Of a stretch of 64,000 nt of DNA, positions 22,578 to 30,414 are shown one piece after another. The notes beneath the pieces were generated by a model that saw only the letters and a program-made list of their open reading frames with translations, was not told where the DNA came from and did not search any database. Position numbers and translations under genes: made by a program. This DNA comes from Streptococcus oralis (GTDB taxonomy: Bacteria > Bacillota > Bacilli > Lactobacillales > Streptococcaceae), in NCBI RefSeq assembly GCF_001578705.1, contig NZ_KQ969038.1, forward strand, positions 365,690-429,689, in the 5' to 3' direction. Within the stretch, counting starts at the first letter, position 1. Each line of letters opens with the position of its first letter.

Positions 22578-23636
22578 CTAATCTGCTTGGTAAATGGCAT
22601 CAATAGCCACTTTTGCTGCTTCATAATTGCCTAGATAATCCTCTGCTAGATAAACTAAAGGAATGTTGGTTAAGTATTGCTCTCTCATCTGATCCAAATG
22701 CTGGGAAAAACTGTAGCGAATATGGTCTTCCGCCATGGTCATATCTCTAAATCCGTCATTGACATAGGAGCCGACAGGTTGCACAAAGAGAATCAAATCC
22801 CATTTTTCCTTGGCCAAGATAGAGGCAAAGAGATTGTCAAATGTTTCTCCTGATAAGTCCCCTTGGTCCTCAGTCTTCATGTAATAGTCATAGTAACCCT
22901 TGGTTACCAAGGAGTTGGTATCGGCTATCACTAGACCTCGATTGGCATTGCTATCGATTAGTTTTGAGGTCTGATCATACTGTCCCAACAGGAGATAGTA
23001 GTAATCCTTTGGAGTCAATTCATCGTCGCGGACATTGTTTTTGATCTGGTACTCACGCGCATACTCCAGACTGACGGGCGCATCGTAATACCTTGCCAAA
23101 TCCTTGGCTAGAGTGGTCTTCCCATTGCTAGCACTTCCCATAATCAACACTTTTTTGGTAAACTGACGACGGAAGGGTTGAGCGATATATTTCCAATATT
23201 TGCTTGGATTTTCTCGAATCATAGTCGCTGAGATATCAAACTTTCTTTCTTGTAAGACGGTTCCAAATCCACGTTTAGATAGCTCTTGCTGGTATTCTTC
23301 TTCTCCCACAAAGAAAGTCAAATCTTGCTGGGTTTCATCATAGGAAATCTCCGCTAACATCTGGTTCAACCACTCCTGCCAGCCCATAGGGTAACGGGGA
23401 AGGTTGGTCTCATCCAGCTTGCAGACAGAGGTCAACTCGTCATCACGAAAAGCCTCTCGGATATAGCGAAATCGTTTTTGAAGACTTAAGCCTACCTGCT
23501 CCCCTCGGTCTCCCTCGTAGCCTGAAACGACTACCCAGACCTGGTCACACTGACGCTTCGCTCGCTGGATTAGATCGATATGCCCTTGATGGAGAGGGGC
23601 AAAGGTCCCAAATACCACTGCTGTTTTCTTTTTCAT
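22578..23636 (-). CDS. nadR: NadR: NMN adenylyltransferase / nicotinamide riboside kinase
   Basis: Two-domain cytosolic enzyme of 352 residues. The N-terminal nucleotidyltransferase has the HxGH motif at His16-His19 (HQGH) after VVFGTFAP and ISATMIR near 136. The C-terminal kinase has a P-loop at 167-174 (GSASNGKT). Together they phosphorylate nicotinamide riboside and join NMN to ATP, giving NAD. No N-terminal DNA-binding domain is present, unlike enterobacterial NadR. It is first in the nadR-pnuC-Nudix operon, with a strong AT-rich promoter and a weak ribosome site. Confidence 0.95.
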   Translation of the reverse strand: MKKKTAVVFGTFAPLHQGHIDLIQRAKRQCDQVWVVVSGYEGDRGEQVGLSLQKRFRYIREAFRDDELTSVCKLDETNLPRYPMGWQEWLNQMLAEISYDETQQDLTFFVGEEEYQQELSKRGFGTVLQERKFDISATMIRENPSKYWKYIAQPFRRQFTKKVLIMGSASNGKTTLAKDLARYYDAPVSLEYAREYQIKNNVRDDELTPKDYYYLLLGQYDQTSKLIDSNANRGLVIADTNSLVTKGYYDYYMKTEDQGDLSGETFDNLFASILAKEKWDLILFVQPVGSYVNDGFRDMTMAEDHIRYSFSQHLDQMREQYLTNIPLVYLAEDYLGNYEAAKVAIDAIYQAD

Positions 23637-23685
23637 ACTCGTTTGCCTTTTTATAATTTTTGATATTTTTATTTTCTATGTTTTT

Positions 23686-23713
23686 ATTATATACTATATT
23701 TTTGTTTTGTCAA
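23686..23713 (-). promoter_or_regulatory. nadR operon promoter
   Basis: Minus strand TTGACA (23708-23713), 16-nt spacer, TATAAT (23686-23691). The approximately 45-nt leader is very A-rich. No operator can be named with confidence. Confidence 0.8.
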
Positions 23714-23745
23714 TAGTTTTTTATCATTTTTTATAAAAAAGTAGC

Positions 23746-23774
23746 AAAAAAAGAATCAGGACTACTCCTGATTC
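23746..23774 (-). terminator. clpC terminator
   Basis: Nine-base perfect stem GAATCAGGA / TCCTGATTC, loop CTAC, then seven T on the minus strand. Confidence 0.92.
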
Positions 23775-23781
23775 TCCATTT

Positions 23782-26214
23782 TTAAGCAATATCAAATTTT
23801 AATTGACCAGCTTTGACACCAATCTTGAGGGTCTTGCCTGCTACCAGTTCTCCCTTAAGAAGGAATTCTGCCAACTTGTCTTCCACTTCTGTTTGCAGGG
23901 TTCTGCGAAGTGGGCGAGCTCCCATTTCTGGATTGTAACCGTGACTAGCTAGTAGCTTCAATGCCGAAGCTTGTAGTTTCAAGTCGATGCCCTTCTCTGC
24001 CAGGCTAGCAATCAATGGTTTAACCATGATCTTGACAATTTCCTGCATGTGGTCGCTATCCAAACTGTGGAAGACCACCTTTTCATCAATACGGTTGATA
24101 AACTCTGGTCGATAAGCTTTTTTCAACTCTTCAAAGATTCGTTTTTCCATATTTTCCTGGTCAAAACGAATGTCCTTGGCCCCAAAGCCGACTGTCTTGT
24201 CATCACGAAGAGCCGTCGCACCAAGGTTTGACGTCATGATAATGATGGTATTTGAAAAATCAACCTTGCGACCCTTGCTGTCTGTTAGAACCCCATCATC
24301 CAAGACTTGCAAGAGGACATTAAAGATATCTGGGTGGGCTTTTTCAACCTCGTCAAAGAGAAGCACTGAGTAAGGTTTATTGCGGACCTTCTCTGTCAAT
24401 TCCCCACCTTCTTCGTAGCCCACATAGCCCGGAGGAGCTCCGTTGAGACGGCTGGCTGCGAATTTCTCCATATACTCACTCATATCAAAACGGATAAGGG
24501 CTGATTCGTCGTCAAAGAGGACTTCTGCCAGAGCCTTGGCCAATTCGGTCTTTCCGACACCCGTCGGCCCTAGGAACATAAAGGAACCAATCGGACGCTT
24601 GTGGCTGCGAATACCTGACTGATTGCGGCGAATGGCACGGCTAATACTTGAAACAGCTTGATCTTGTCCGATGACGCGTTTATGCAGTTCTGCTTCGAGG
24701 TTAAGGTACTTCTTAGCATCTGTTTGCGTCAGCTTTTGGACTGGAATACCTGACAAGCGGCTCAAGGTGGTTAAAATATCAGACTCTGTCACCAAGTCTT
24801 TATAGACAGGCACTTCCTGCTCTTTTGCGATTAGCTGGCCTGCTTGTTTCCACTTGCCATCCATCAAGGCCTTGTCAGCTGGACTCAAGTCGGATTCGTC
24901 CATTCTCACATGCTTGGATTTGTTTTGCACTGTTGCTGCCGCCTCATCCAAGAGGTCGATAGCAGAGTCTGGCAAGTGACGACTGGTCAAGTAGCGATGC
25001 GCCATCTTAACAGCTGTTTCGACAGCTTCATCTGTGATTTTCACACGGTGGTGTTTCTCATAGGTAGCCTTCAAACCTTGCAAAATGGTCATGCTGTCAG
25101 CTAAACTTGGTTCTTCAATCGTCACTTTGGCAAAACGACGAGAAAGAGCTGCATCTTTTTCGATGTGTTTTTGGTATTCTTCCTGAGTGGTTGCACCAAC
25201 CGTTCTCAACGTTCCACGTGCCAAGGCTGGCTTCAAGATATTGGCCGCATCCAGAGTCGAGTCAATACCACTACCAGAACCCATGATGGTGTGGAGTTCA
25301 TCGATAAAGAGGATTACTTTGCCATCTTCCTCGATATCCTTGATGATATTGTTCATGCGCTCTTCAAAATCTCCACGGAAACGTGTTCCTGCAACAACAT
25401 TCATCAAATCAAGCTCCAAAACGCGCATCTTAGCCATTTCCGCAGGTACATCCCCACTAGCAATACGCTGGGCAAGTCCAAGGGCCAAAGCTGTTTTCCC
25501 GACACCAGCATCTCCAACCAAGACAGGATTGTTCTTGGTCTTCCGACTCAAAATCTGAATCATACGTGAGATTTCCTTGTCACGACCGATAACTGGCTCT
25601 AACTTGCCAGAGCGCGCTTGATCTGTCAGGTCATGCGTATAATCCTCTAGACCACCACTTGGATTCTGAGGCATGCCCATCATATTGGCCATGGAATTTT
25701 GCTTGTCTGCTACCGTGCGATGGCGCTGACGCAAAGCCTTAAGGTCTTCTCTTGTCCAACCAGCACGTTCCTCTAGATTGCGACGAAGAGCAGCAATTCT
25801 GACCTGATCTTTCTGGTCTTCATAAGAAAAGCCTGCTCTCTCCAAGATGCGAGTTGCCAAGGCATTGCCATCATGCAAAATCGCATAGAGGACATGCTCT
25901 GTCCCTAGCACCTTTGCGTGGACCACTGAAGCTACATACTCTGCTTCTGCAAAGAGAACCTCCAAACGATGGGAAAAGGGCAATTCCGTAAAGGTTTCAT
26001 CTTGGCTATAGTCCGTTTCAGTCAGTTCCAACGCAACCTCTTCTAAACGATCCATTTCATAAGGATAATCATTTAGAGTCGCACCTGCCACACTGTAACT
26101 GTGATTGGACATGGCAATCAATAAATGCCAAGACTCTAGATATCGAGCTCCAAAATGGCCCGCAACCATGTAGGCACTTTCGATACATTCATTCAATGCT
26201 TTTGAATAGTTCAT
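23782..26214 (-). CDS. clpC: Clp ATPase ClpC
   Basis: 810-residue Hsp100 unfoldase that works with ClpP to degrade or disaggregate proteins. It has N-terminal double Clp-N repeats (about 1-145) and a first AAA+ module with [10 protein letters not shown] and [11 protein letters not shown] linker/M-domain follows, then a second AAA+ module with [10 protein letters not shown] and [15 protein letters not shown]. It ends with the C-terminal D2-small domain ([13 protein letters not shown]). It starts one base after the ctsR stop and is under CtsR control as part of ctsR-clpC. Confidence 0.96.
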   Translation of the reverse strand: MNYSKALNECIESAYMVAGHFGARYLESWHLLIAMSNHSYSVAGATLNDYPYEMDRLEEVALELTETDYSQDETFTELPFSHRLEVLFAEAEYVASVVHAKVLGTEHVLYAILHDGNALATRILERAGFSYEDQKDQVRIAALRRNLEERAGWTREDLKALRQRHRTVADKQNSMANMMGMPQNPSGGLEDYTHDLTDQARSGKLEPVIGRDKEISRMIQILSRKTKNNPVLVGDAGVGKTALALGLAQRIASGDVPAEMAKMRVLELDLMNVVAGTRFRGDFEERMNNIIKDIEEDGKVILFIDELHTIMGSGSGIDSTLDAANILKPALARGTLRTVGATTQEEYQKHIEKDAALSRRFAKVTIEEPSLADSMTILQGLKATYEKHHRVKITDEAVETAVKMAHRYLTSRHLPDSAIDLLDEAAATVQNKSKHVRMDESDLSPADKALMDGKWKQAGQLIAKEQEVPVYKDLVTESDILTTLSRLSGIPVQKLTQTDAKKYLNLEAELHKRVIGQDQAVSSISRAIRRNQSGIRSHKRPIGSFMFLGPTGVGKTELAKALAEVLFDDESALIRFDMSEYMEKFAASRLNGAPPGYVGYEEGGELTEKVRNKPYSVLLFDEVEKAHPDIFNVLLQVLDDGVLTDSKGRKVDFSNTIIIMTSNLGATALRDDKTVGFGAKDIRFDQENMEKRIFEELKKAYRPEFINRIDEKVVFHSLDSDHMQEIVKIMVKPLIASLAEKGIDLKLQASALKLLASHGYNPEMGARPLRRTLQTEVEDKLAEFLLKGELVAGKTLKIGVKAGQLKFDIA

Positions 26215-26215
26215 C

Positions 26216-26674
26216 TTACTTCTCTTTTCTATCTACCTCTTGTAATAGCTGTCGGAGCATATTGGCACGGACTACTAAGGATTCTTCCCCTAGGACACGA
26301 TCTGTTGCTACTGAAGTCAGCAAGGTCATCTCCTGCTTGGTCATCAAGTCCTGCTCCACCAAAAGTTGCAGGATATCCTCATAGATTTCCTGACTAACTC
26401 GCTCACCAATCGAGTAAAGCAAATCGCGGAGCATCTCATGATGATTGGAAAACTCAATCCGTCCGATGCGAATGTAGCCTCCACCACCACGCTTGCTCTC
26501 AACCAAGTAACCTCTGCTTTCAGTAAAACGTGTCTTGATGACATAGTTGATCTGACTAGGCACAACCTGAAAGGTATCCGCCAACTGGCTCCGCTGCAAT
26601 TCCACGATACCAGATTGGTCTAAAATTGCCTTGATATAGGCTTCGATATGATCTGATGTATTTTTAAATCTCAT
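26216..26674 (-). CDS. ctsR: Heat-shock repressor CtsR
   Basis: Class III heat-shock repressor, 152 residues. It has an N-terminal HTH (QLADTFQVVPSQINYVIKTRF) and the glycine-rich wing ESKRGGGGYIRIGR, which is the thermosensing loop of the family, then a C-terminal dimerization region. It lies directly upstream of clpC (1-nt gap) and behind a CtsR operator, so it represses itself and clpC until heat inactivates it. Confidence 0.97.
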   Translation of the reverse strand: MRFKNTSDHIEAYIKAILDQSGIVELQRSQLADTFQVVPSQINYVIKTRFTESRGYLVESKRGGGGYIRIGRIEFSNHHEMLRDLLYSIGERVSQEIYEDILQLLVEQDLMTKQEMTLLTSVATDRVLGEESLVVRANMLRQLLQEVDRKEK

Positions 26675-26699
26675 AGTAAATCAAACTCCTTCTTTGAAC

Positions 26700-26745
26700 C
26701 TTGACTATCTTTGACTATACTATCATTTAACACTCTATAAGTCAA
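26700..26745 (-). promoter_or_regulatory. ctsR promoter and CtsR operator
   Basis: Minus strand -35 TTGACT (26740-26745), 17-nt spacer, -10 TAGTAT (26717-26722). The tandem heptad AGTCAAA-GAT-AGTCAAG (26700-26716) abuts the -10. It matches the CtsR direct repeat except for the last base. Confidence 0.88.
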
Positions 26746-26842
26746 ATTTTTAGAGCTCAGCCCTTGAAAATACTGACTTTCTTTAAAAACATTTAGGCAT
26801 TAAATCGCCTTAGTTTTTCTTGAAAGTTCCTAAAAAAGTCCA

Positions 26843-26864
26843 CAAAAAGAGCCCTAAAAAGGGC
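26843..26864 (-). terminator. Terminator after the small membrane protein gene
   Basis: GCCCT / AGGGC stem with a short T loop (26851-26864), followed by TCTTTTTG on the minus strand. Confidence 0.7.
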
Positions 26865-26977
26865 GTAATATTGACGAGTTCAGCAGGCAAGAACTAGCAC
26901 GGTCAAACGTACTTTTTACTATGTCTCCATTTTCCTTAGTAAAGGAAACCTATTCCACCAACAACTCTAATTTTCTC

Positions 26978-27280
26978 TTAACTTTTAAAATTGTCTCCCA
27001 ACTCATTCTGTTTTTCTTTTAGTATTTTCTGTTCCTCTTTAATTTCTTCTCGATATTTATCTACAGATTTTTCAAAAATTAAATAACCTATAAATAATAA
27101 TGTCGGAGTTAAAACTGTTCCCACTACGTTTTCAAATCTTTTTTCATCTAATCCTAATGACTTTGCAATATCAGGACTAAAGTAAATTATAAATCCTGAT
27201 ACTATAGCAATTGCAATAAATGCAAAGGAGACAACTGATGTTCCATTTTCTCTCCGTAATTTCTTCAGTCTGCTTAACAT
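26978..27280 (-). CDS. Small hypothetical membrane protein
   Basis: 100-residue protein from the ATG at 27280 (MLSRLKKLRREN). It has a basic N-terminus, two hydrophobic segments (about 18-37 and 57-71), and a charged, helical C-terminal tail rich in Lys and Glu, probably a coiled coil. A TTG 20 codons upstream is possible but less likely. GAAAGAG may act as the ribosome site. Base composition is more AT-rich than in its neighbours. It lies between the thiamine transporter and ctsR, with its own terminator. I do not recognise a family. Confidence 0.6.
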   Translation of the reverse strand: MLSRLKKLRRENGTSVVSFAFIAIAIVSGFIIYFSPDIAKSLGLDEKRFENVVGTVLTPTLLFIGYLIFEKSVDKYREEIKEEQKILKEKQNELGDNFKS

Positions 27281-27352
27281 GTCATACACTCTTTCTATTG
27301 CTTTACAAAAAGGACGCTGATAAAGAATAAACTTCACCAACTCTCTATTTTT

Positions 27353-28081
27353 CTAAGTATTTAATCCCAATTCCGCCAAGATTTGACGCTTATAGGCAAT
27401 CTTTTGGACTTCCTTGTCCTCACCTTCAGACCAATCTAGTTTAATTTCTGAAACAATCTGCCCGGGGCGGTTTTTCAAGATATAGATGCGATCGCTGAGA
27501 TTGAGGGCCTCCTCGATACTATGTGTGATAATCAAGGTCGTCAGCTGTAGCTGTTTGTGAATCTCCAGATACCAAGCGTGGAGTTCCATCTTGGTCATCT
27601 CATCCAAGGCACTAAAGGCCTCATCCAAGAGAAAGAGCTTGTGTCCAAAAAGATAGGTCCGGAGCAAGGCTACACGCTGGCGCATCCCACCACTGAGTTC
27701 ATGGGGATACTTATCTCGTATAGCTGTCAGCTGGAAGGTCGCAAGGATTTCATCCGCTCGGGCAATAGCCTCTGACTTATCCACCTTTTGAATCAAGAGA
27801 GGCAGGATGATATTGCCAAGCACCGTCTTGTGCTCCAAGAGGAGATCCTTTTGCAACATATAACTCACGCGCCCCTTAGGATTTTCCTCGCCATCAAGGA
27901 TAATTCGCCCAGACTGGACTTCTAAAATCCCAGCGATTAGGTTAAAGAGGGTGGTCTTTCCAACACCACTTGGACCTAGGATAGAAACCACTTCACCCGA
28001 AGTCACCTGCAGGTTGATATCTTCTAAAATCTTTTCATCGCCATAGGCATAGCTTACGTGTTCTAGTCTAATTTCTGTCAT
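27353..28081 (-). CDS. thiZ: ABC transporter ATP-binding protein, thiamine-precursor type (ThiZ)
   Basis: 242-residue ATPase of the nitrate/sulfonate/taurine/thiamine-precursor import group. Walker A is GPSGVGKTT (about 36-44), the signature LSGGMRQR, Walker B LFLLDEAFSALD, and the switch His is in IITHS. Its start shares one base with the thiY stop. It is the last gene of a TPP-riboswitch operon, so the likely cargo is a thiamine precursor such as formylaminopyrimidine/HMP; the cargo is inferred. Confidence 0.92.
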   Translation of the reverse strand: MTEIRLEHVSYAYGDEKILEDINLQVTSGEVVSILGPSGVGKTTLFNLIAGILEVQSGRIILDGEENPKGRVSYMLQKDLLLEHKTVLGNIILPLLIQKVDKSEAIARADEILATFQLTAIRDKYPHELSGGMRQRVALLRTYLFGHKLFLLDEAFSALDEMTKMELHAWYLEIHKQLQLTTLIITHSIEEALNLSDRIYILKNRPGQIVSEIKLDWSEGEDKEVQKIAYKRQILAELGLNT

Positions 28082-29088
28082 TATTTTACAAATTCGTTAG
28101 TGAAGCCCTTGTCAGTCAAATCTTCTTTAAGGATACCATGTTCTTTATCCCATTTGTAGAAGGCATTCCAGCGGTCAGCGTCAAATTGTCCCCATTTTTC
28201 CTTGTCGCTTGCATATTCTTTTGACAAGTATTTTTGAGATTCGATGACAAAGTCACGTTTTTCTTTGAGCTCAGGTGCATTCTTGATGAGAATATCGGCT
28301 GCTTCCTCTGGATGCTCCATAGCATATTGATAGCCTTTTTTGATGGCTTGGATGATTTTACGAGCTTCTTCTTTATTGTCTTTCAAATAGTCGTTGTTTG
28401 CGATGATAACGGGTGAGTAGTAGTCAAACTCCTTGACATAGTCTTTTAAGTACATGAAGTTAGCATCTACGCCTTGAGATTTGGCAAGGATACCATCCCA
28501 ACCGTAGTAGATCCAAGCAGTGTCAAAGACGCCATTGGCAATCGGTGTGATGGAGTTTGAGTCGTTGTTTGGTACTTTTTCAACCTTTTCAAAATCTCCA
28601 CCTTGTGATTCTACCAATGTTTTCAACATAGCAAGCTCAGTGGGGTCATTCCAAGTACCGTATTTCTTGCCAACCAAGTCTTTTGGACTGGTGACATTGT
28701 CAGATTTACGTGAGATGATCCCTGATGTATTGTGCTCTACGATAGCGGCAACGGCAGTGATTCCTGCCCCTTTTTCCAATTTCTTAGCCATGTAGTCTTG
28801 GAAATACACTGCAAATGGTGCCTTACCATTGATTACCAAGTCAGATGAGCTTTCTTCTGGTGGCAATTTCAAGTCAACATCCACTCCAGCTTCTTTGAAA
28901 TAACCTTTTTCCTTGGCAACATACAGCCCTGTGTGGTTAGTATTTGGTGTCCAGTCTAGGATAAAGTCAATCTTCTTAACTTCTGCTTCTTTGTTGTCCT
29001 TAGAAGCAGTCCCTTGGCCACAAGCCACAAGTACGACAGCTACAAAAGCCGTTACAAGCGTTAAAAACACTTTCCATGTTTTTTTCAT
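28081..29088 (-). CDS. thiY: Thiamine-precursor ABC substrate-binding lipoprotein (ThiY, NMT1/THI5-like)
   Basis: 335-residue lipoprotein with lipobox VLVAC and an NMT1/THI5-like periplasmic-binding fold (FILDWTPNTNHTGLYVAKEKGYF near residue 40). The family binds pyrimidine precursors of thiamine. I start at the ATG at 29088, which has GAGGAAA before it and begins a normal signal peptide (MKKTWKVFL). The frame extends to 29142, but that adds a charged stretch. It follows thiX by 38 nt and shares a base with thiZ. Confidence 0.93.
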   Translation of the reverse strand: MKKTWKVFLTLVTAFVAVVLVACGQGTASKDNKEAEVKKIDFILDWTPNTNHTGLYVAKEKGYFKEAGVDVDLKLPPEESSSDLVINGKAPFAVYFQDYMAKKLEKGAGITAVAAIVEHNTSGIISRKSDNVTSPKDLVGKKYGTWNDPTELAMLKTLVESQGGDFEKVEKVPNNDSNSITPIANGVFDTAWIYYGWDGILAKSQGVDANFMYLKDYVKEFDYYSPVIIANNDYLKDNKEEARKIIQAIKKGYQYAMEHPEEAADILIKNAPELKEKRDFVIESQKYLSKEYASDKEKWGQFDADRWNAFYKWDKEHGILKEDLTDKGFTNEFVK

Positions 29089-29126
29089 TTTGATTTCCTC
29101 TTTTCTTTTTCTCAAACGTTCTTGTC

Positions 29127-29885
29127 CTATGAACGTTTCCATTTAATCACATATTTTTCGCTGACATCGACCAACTTCATACCCAGAAGGCTAATAATCG
29201 ACACCAGAATAATAATGGCAAACATAGTATCATACTGAAACAGTTTCTTGGACTGAATCATGTAGACACCTAGTCCTTCAAAGCCTCCCAACCACTCAGA
29301 TACCACTGTTGTGATAAAGGCGTAGGAGACACTGACCCTCAGACCTGCATAAAAGTAGGGCAGACTAACCGGGATTTTAAAATGCCAAAGAATTTGCCAA
29401 GGATTTGCACGCATCAGACTAAACAGGGTCAGCATATCCTTGTCACAATGCCTAAATCCATCCAAAATACTAACGATGATAGGAAAGGTTGTTGTCAGGA
29501 TTATCAAGACAATCTTGGGCAAAATTCCATAGCCTAGCCACAAGACCAAGATAGGAGCTATAGCAATGGTAGGAATGGTCTGAACAACCACCATCATAGG
29601 GTAAATCAAGTCATTGAGCCAAGCCAGACTGTCCATAAGCACCGCCATGAGACAGGCAATCAAGACTCCTAAGACTAGTCCCAGTAAAGCCACTCTCAAG
29701 GTCGCCCAGCTATGGTGCCAGAGAAATTCTCTGTCACGAACAAAGGCCTGGAGAATTTCAAAGGGAGTTGGTAGGATAAACTTGGGTAAAAGTTTGAATA
29801 TTCCCGCTAACTGCCAGACCGACAAGACTCCTATAAAGCCCAAAAGACTAATGTGTCGTCTCATCATACTTTTCAAGTTTCTCAT
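29127..29885 (-). CDS. thiX: Thiamine-precursor ABC permease (ThiX)
   Basis: 252-residue permease of the binding-protein-dependent family with about six membrane segments. The EAA-like cytoplasmic loop lies near the centre (LFSLMRANPWQILWHFKIP). It works with ThiY and ThiZ. Its start overlaps the end of the thiamine-binding gene by 38 nt; a second Met at 29867 is an alternative start. The operon is under a TPP riboswitch. Confidence 0.92.
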   Translation of the reverse strand: MRNLKSMMRRHISLLGFIGVLSVWQLAGIFKLLPKFILPTPFEILQAFVRDREFLWHHSWATLRVALLGLVLGVLIACLMAVLMDSLAWLNDLIYPMMVVVQTIPTIAIAPILVLWLGYGILPKIVLIILTTTFPIIVSILDGFRHCDKDMLTLFSLMRANPWQILWHFKIPVSLPYFYAGLRVSVSYAFITTVVSEWLGGFEGLGVYMIQSKKLFQYDTMFAIIILVSIISLLGMKLVDVSEKYVIKWKRS

Positions 29886-30138
29886 CGATGCTTAAAATCT
29901 CTCCTACATTTATTTTGACATTGGCAAAGACATTATCTGCCTCCTGCCCTGCCACTTCTAGCGCTTCTTTGAGAATGCGCATGAGCTCATCAAACTCTCC
30001 TTCCAAGACCGTTTCAAAGGGTGTCACCACCATGGTCACGGACTGAGCTTGCAGATAAGCAATAACCTGATCGATAATAGCAATCCGGTCAATCCCCTGT
30101 GATAGGGGCAAGACTTGCAAGGCAATGCTTGCTTTCAT
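29848..30138 (-). CDS. Thiamine-binding (MTH1187/YkoF-type) protein
   Basis: 96-residue protein of the thiamine_BP/MTH1187 family (MKASIALQVLPLS start, TPFETVLEGEFDELM middle). It has no signal peptide, so it is cytosolic. The family folds as a ferredoxin-like dimer that binds thiamine-related ligands. It is the first gene after the TPP riboswitch, with AGGAGG before the ATG, and overlaps thiX. It may bind the imported precursor or act as a sensor; which of the two is not known from sequence. Confidence 0.9.
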   Translation of the reverse strand: MKASIALQVLPLSQGIDRIAIIDQVIAYLQAQSVTMVVTPFETVLEGEFDELMRILKEALEVAGQEADNVFANVKINVGEILSIDEKLEKYDETTH

Positions 30139-30167
30139 AAAAACCTCCTCTTCTCAGGCTTCCTTTT

Positions 30168-30202
30168 GACAAAAAGAAAACCCCTTCCATATACGGAAAA
30201 GG
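30168..30202 (-). terminator. Riboswitch-controlled attenuator
   Basis: Eight-base stem (30195-30202 with 30181-30188, two G-U pairs), loop of six, then TTTTCTTTTT on the minus strand. It lies between the TPP aptamer and the first gene and is the likely expression platform for TPP-dependent termination. Confidence 0.85.
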
Positions 30203-30217
30203 TGCAGAATTCGGCTA

Positions 30218-30300
<83 letters not shown>

Positions 30301-30316
30301 TATATTATATGGGTAT

Positions 30317-30345
30317 ATGATAGCCTAAAAAAAGAAAGAAGTCAA
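30317..30345 (-). promoter_or_regulatory. Promoter of the TPP-riboswitch operon
   Basis: Minus strand TTGACT (30340-30345), 17-nt spacer, TATCAT (30317-30322), just upstream of the aptamer. Confidence 0.75.
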
Positions 30346-30365
30346 GGAAACTGCTTACAGAAAAC

Positions 30366-30404
30366 CATGAAAAAGAGTTTGAAGGCAAATGCTTCAAACT
30401 CTTT
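30366..30404 (-). terminator. polA terminator
   Basis: Perfect 13-bp stem (30372-30384 with 30392-30404), 7-nt loop and T-rich flank on the minus strand. Confidence 0.88.
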
Positions 30405-30414
30405 CATAACTTTC

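Larger units (their letters stand above)
26675..26977. other. Intergenic stretch upstream of ctsR
   Basis: About 300 bases hold the ctsR promoter and CtsR operator (right after 26674) and a minus-strand terminator (26843-26864). A GC-richer patch (about 26871-26915) encodes nothing I recognise. I see no repeat or mobile-element end. Confidence 0.6.

Noticed and set aside
25165-25569. Two overlapping plus-strand frames of 123-134 codons opposite clpC
   Set aside because: Both are mirror frames of conserved AAA+ sequence, with no promoter or start signals.
26871-26915. Possible mobile-element end or small RNA in the GC-richer patch
   Set aside because: No inverted repeat pair, target duplication or promoter-terminator pair bounds it; nothing recognisable.
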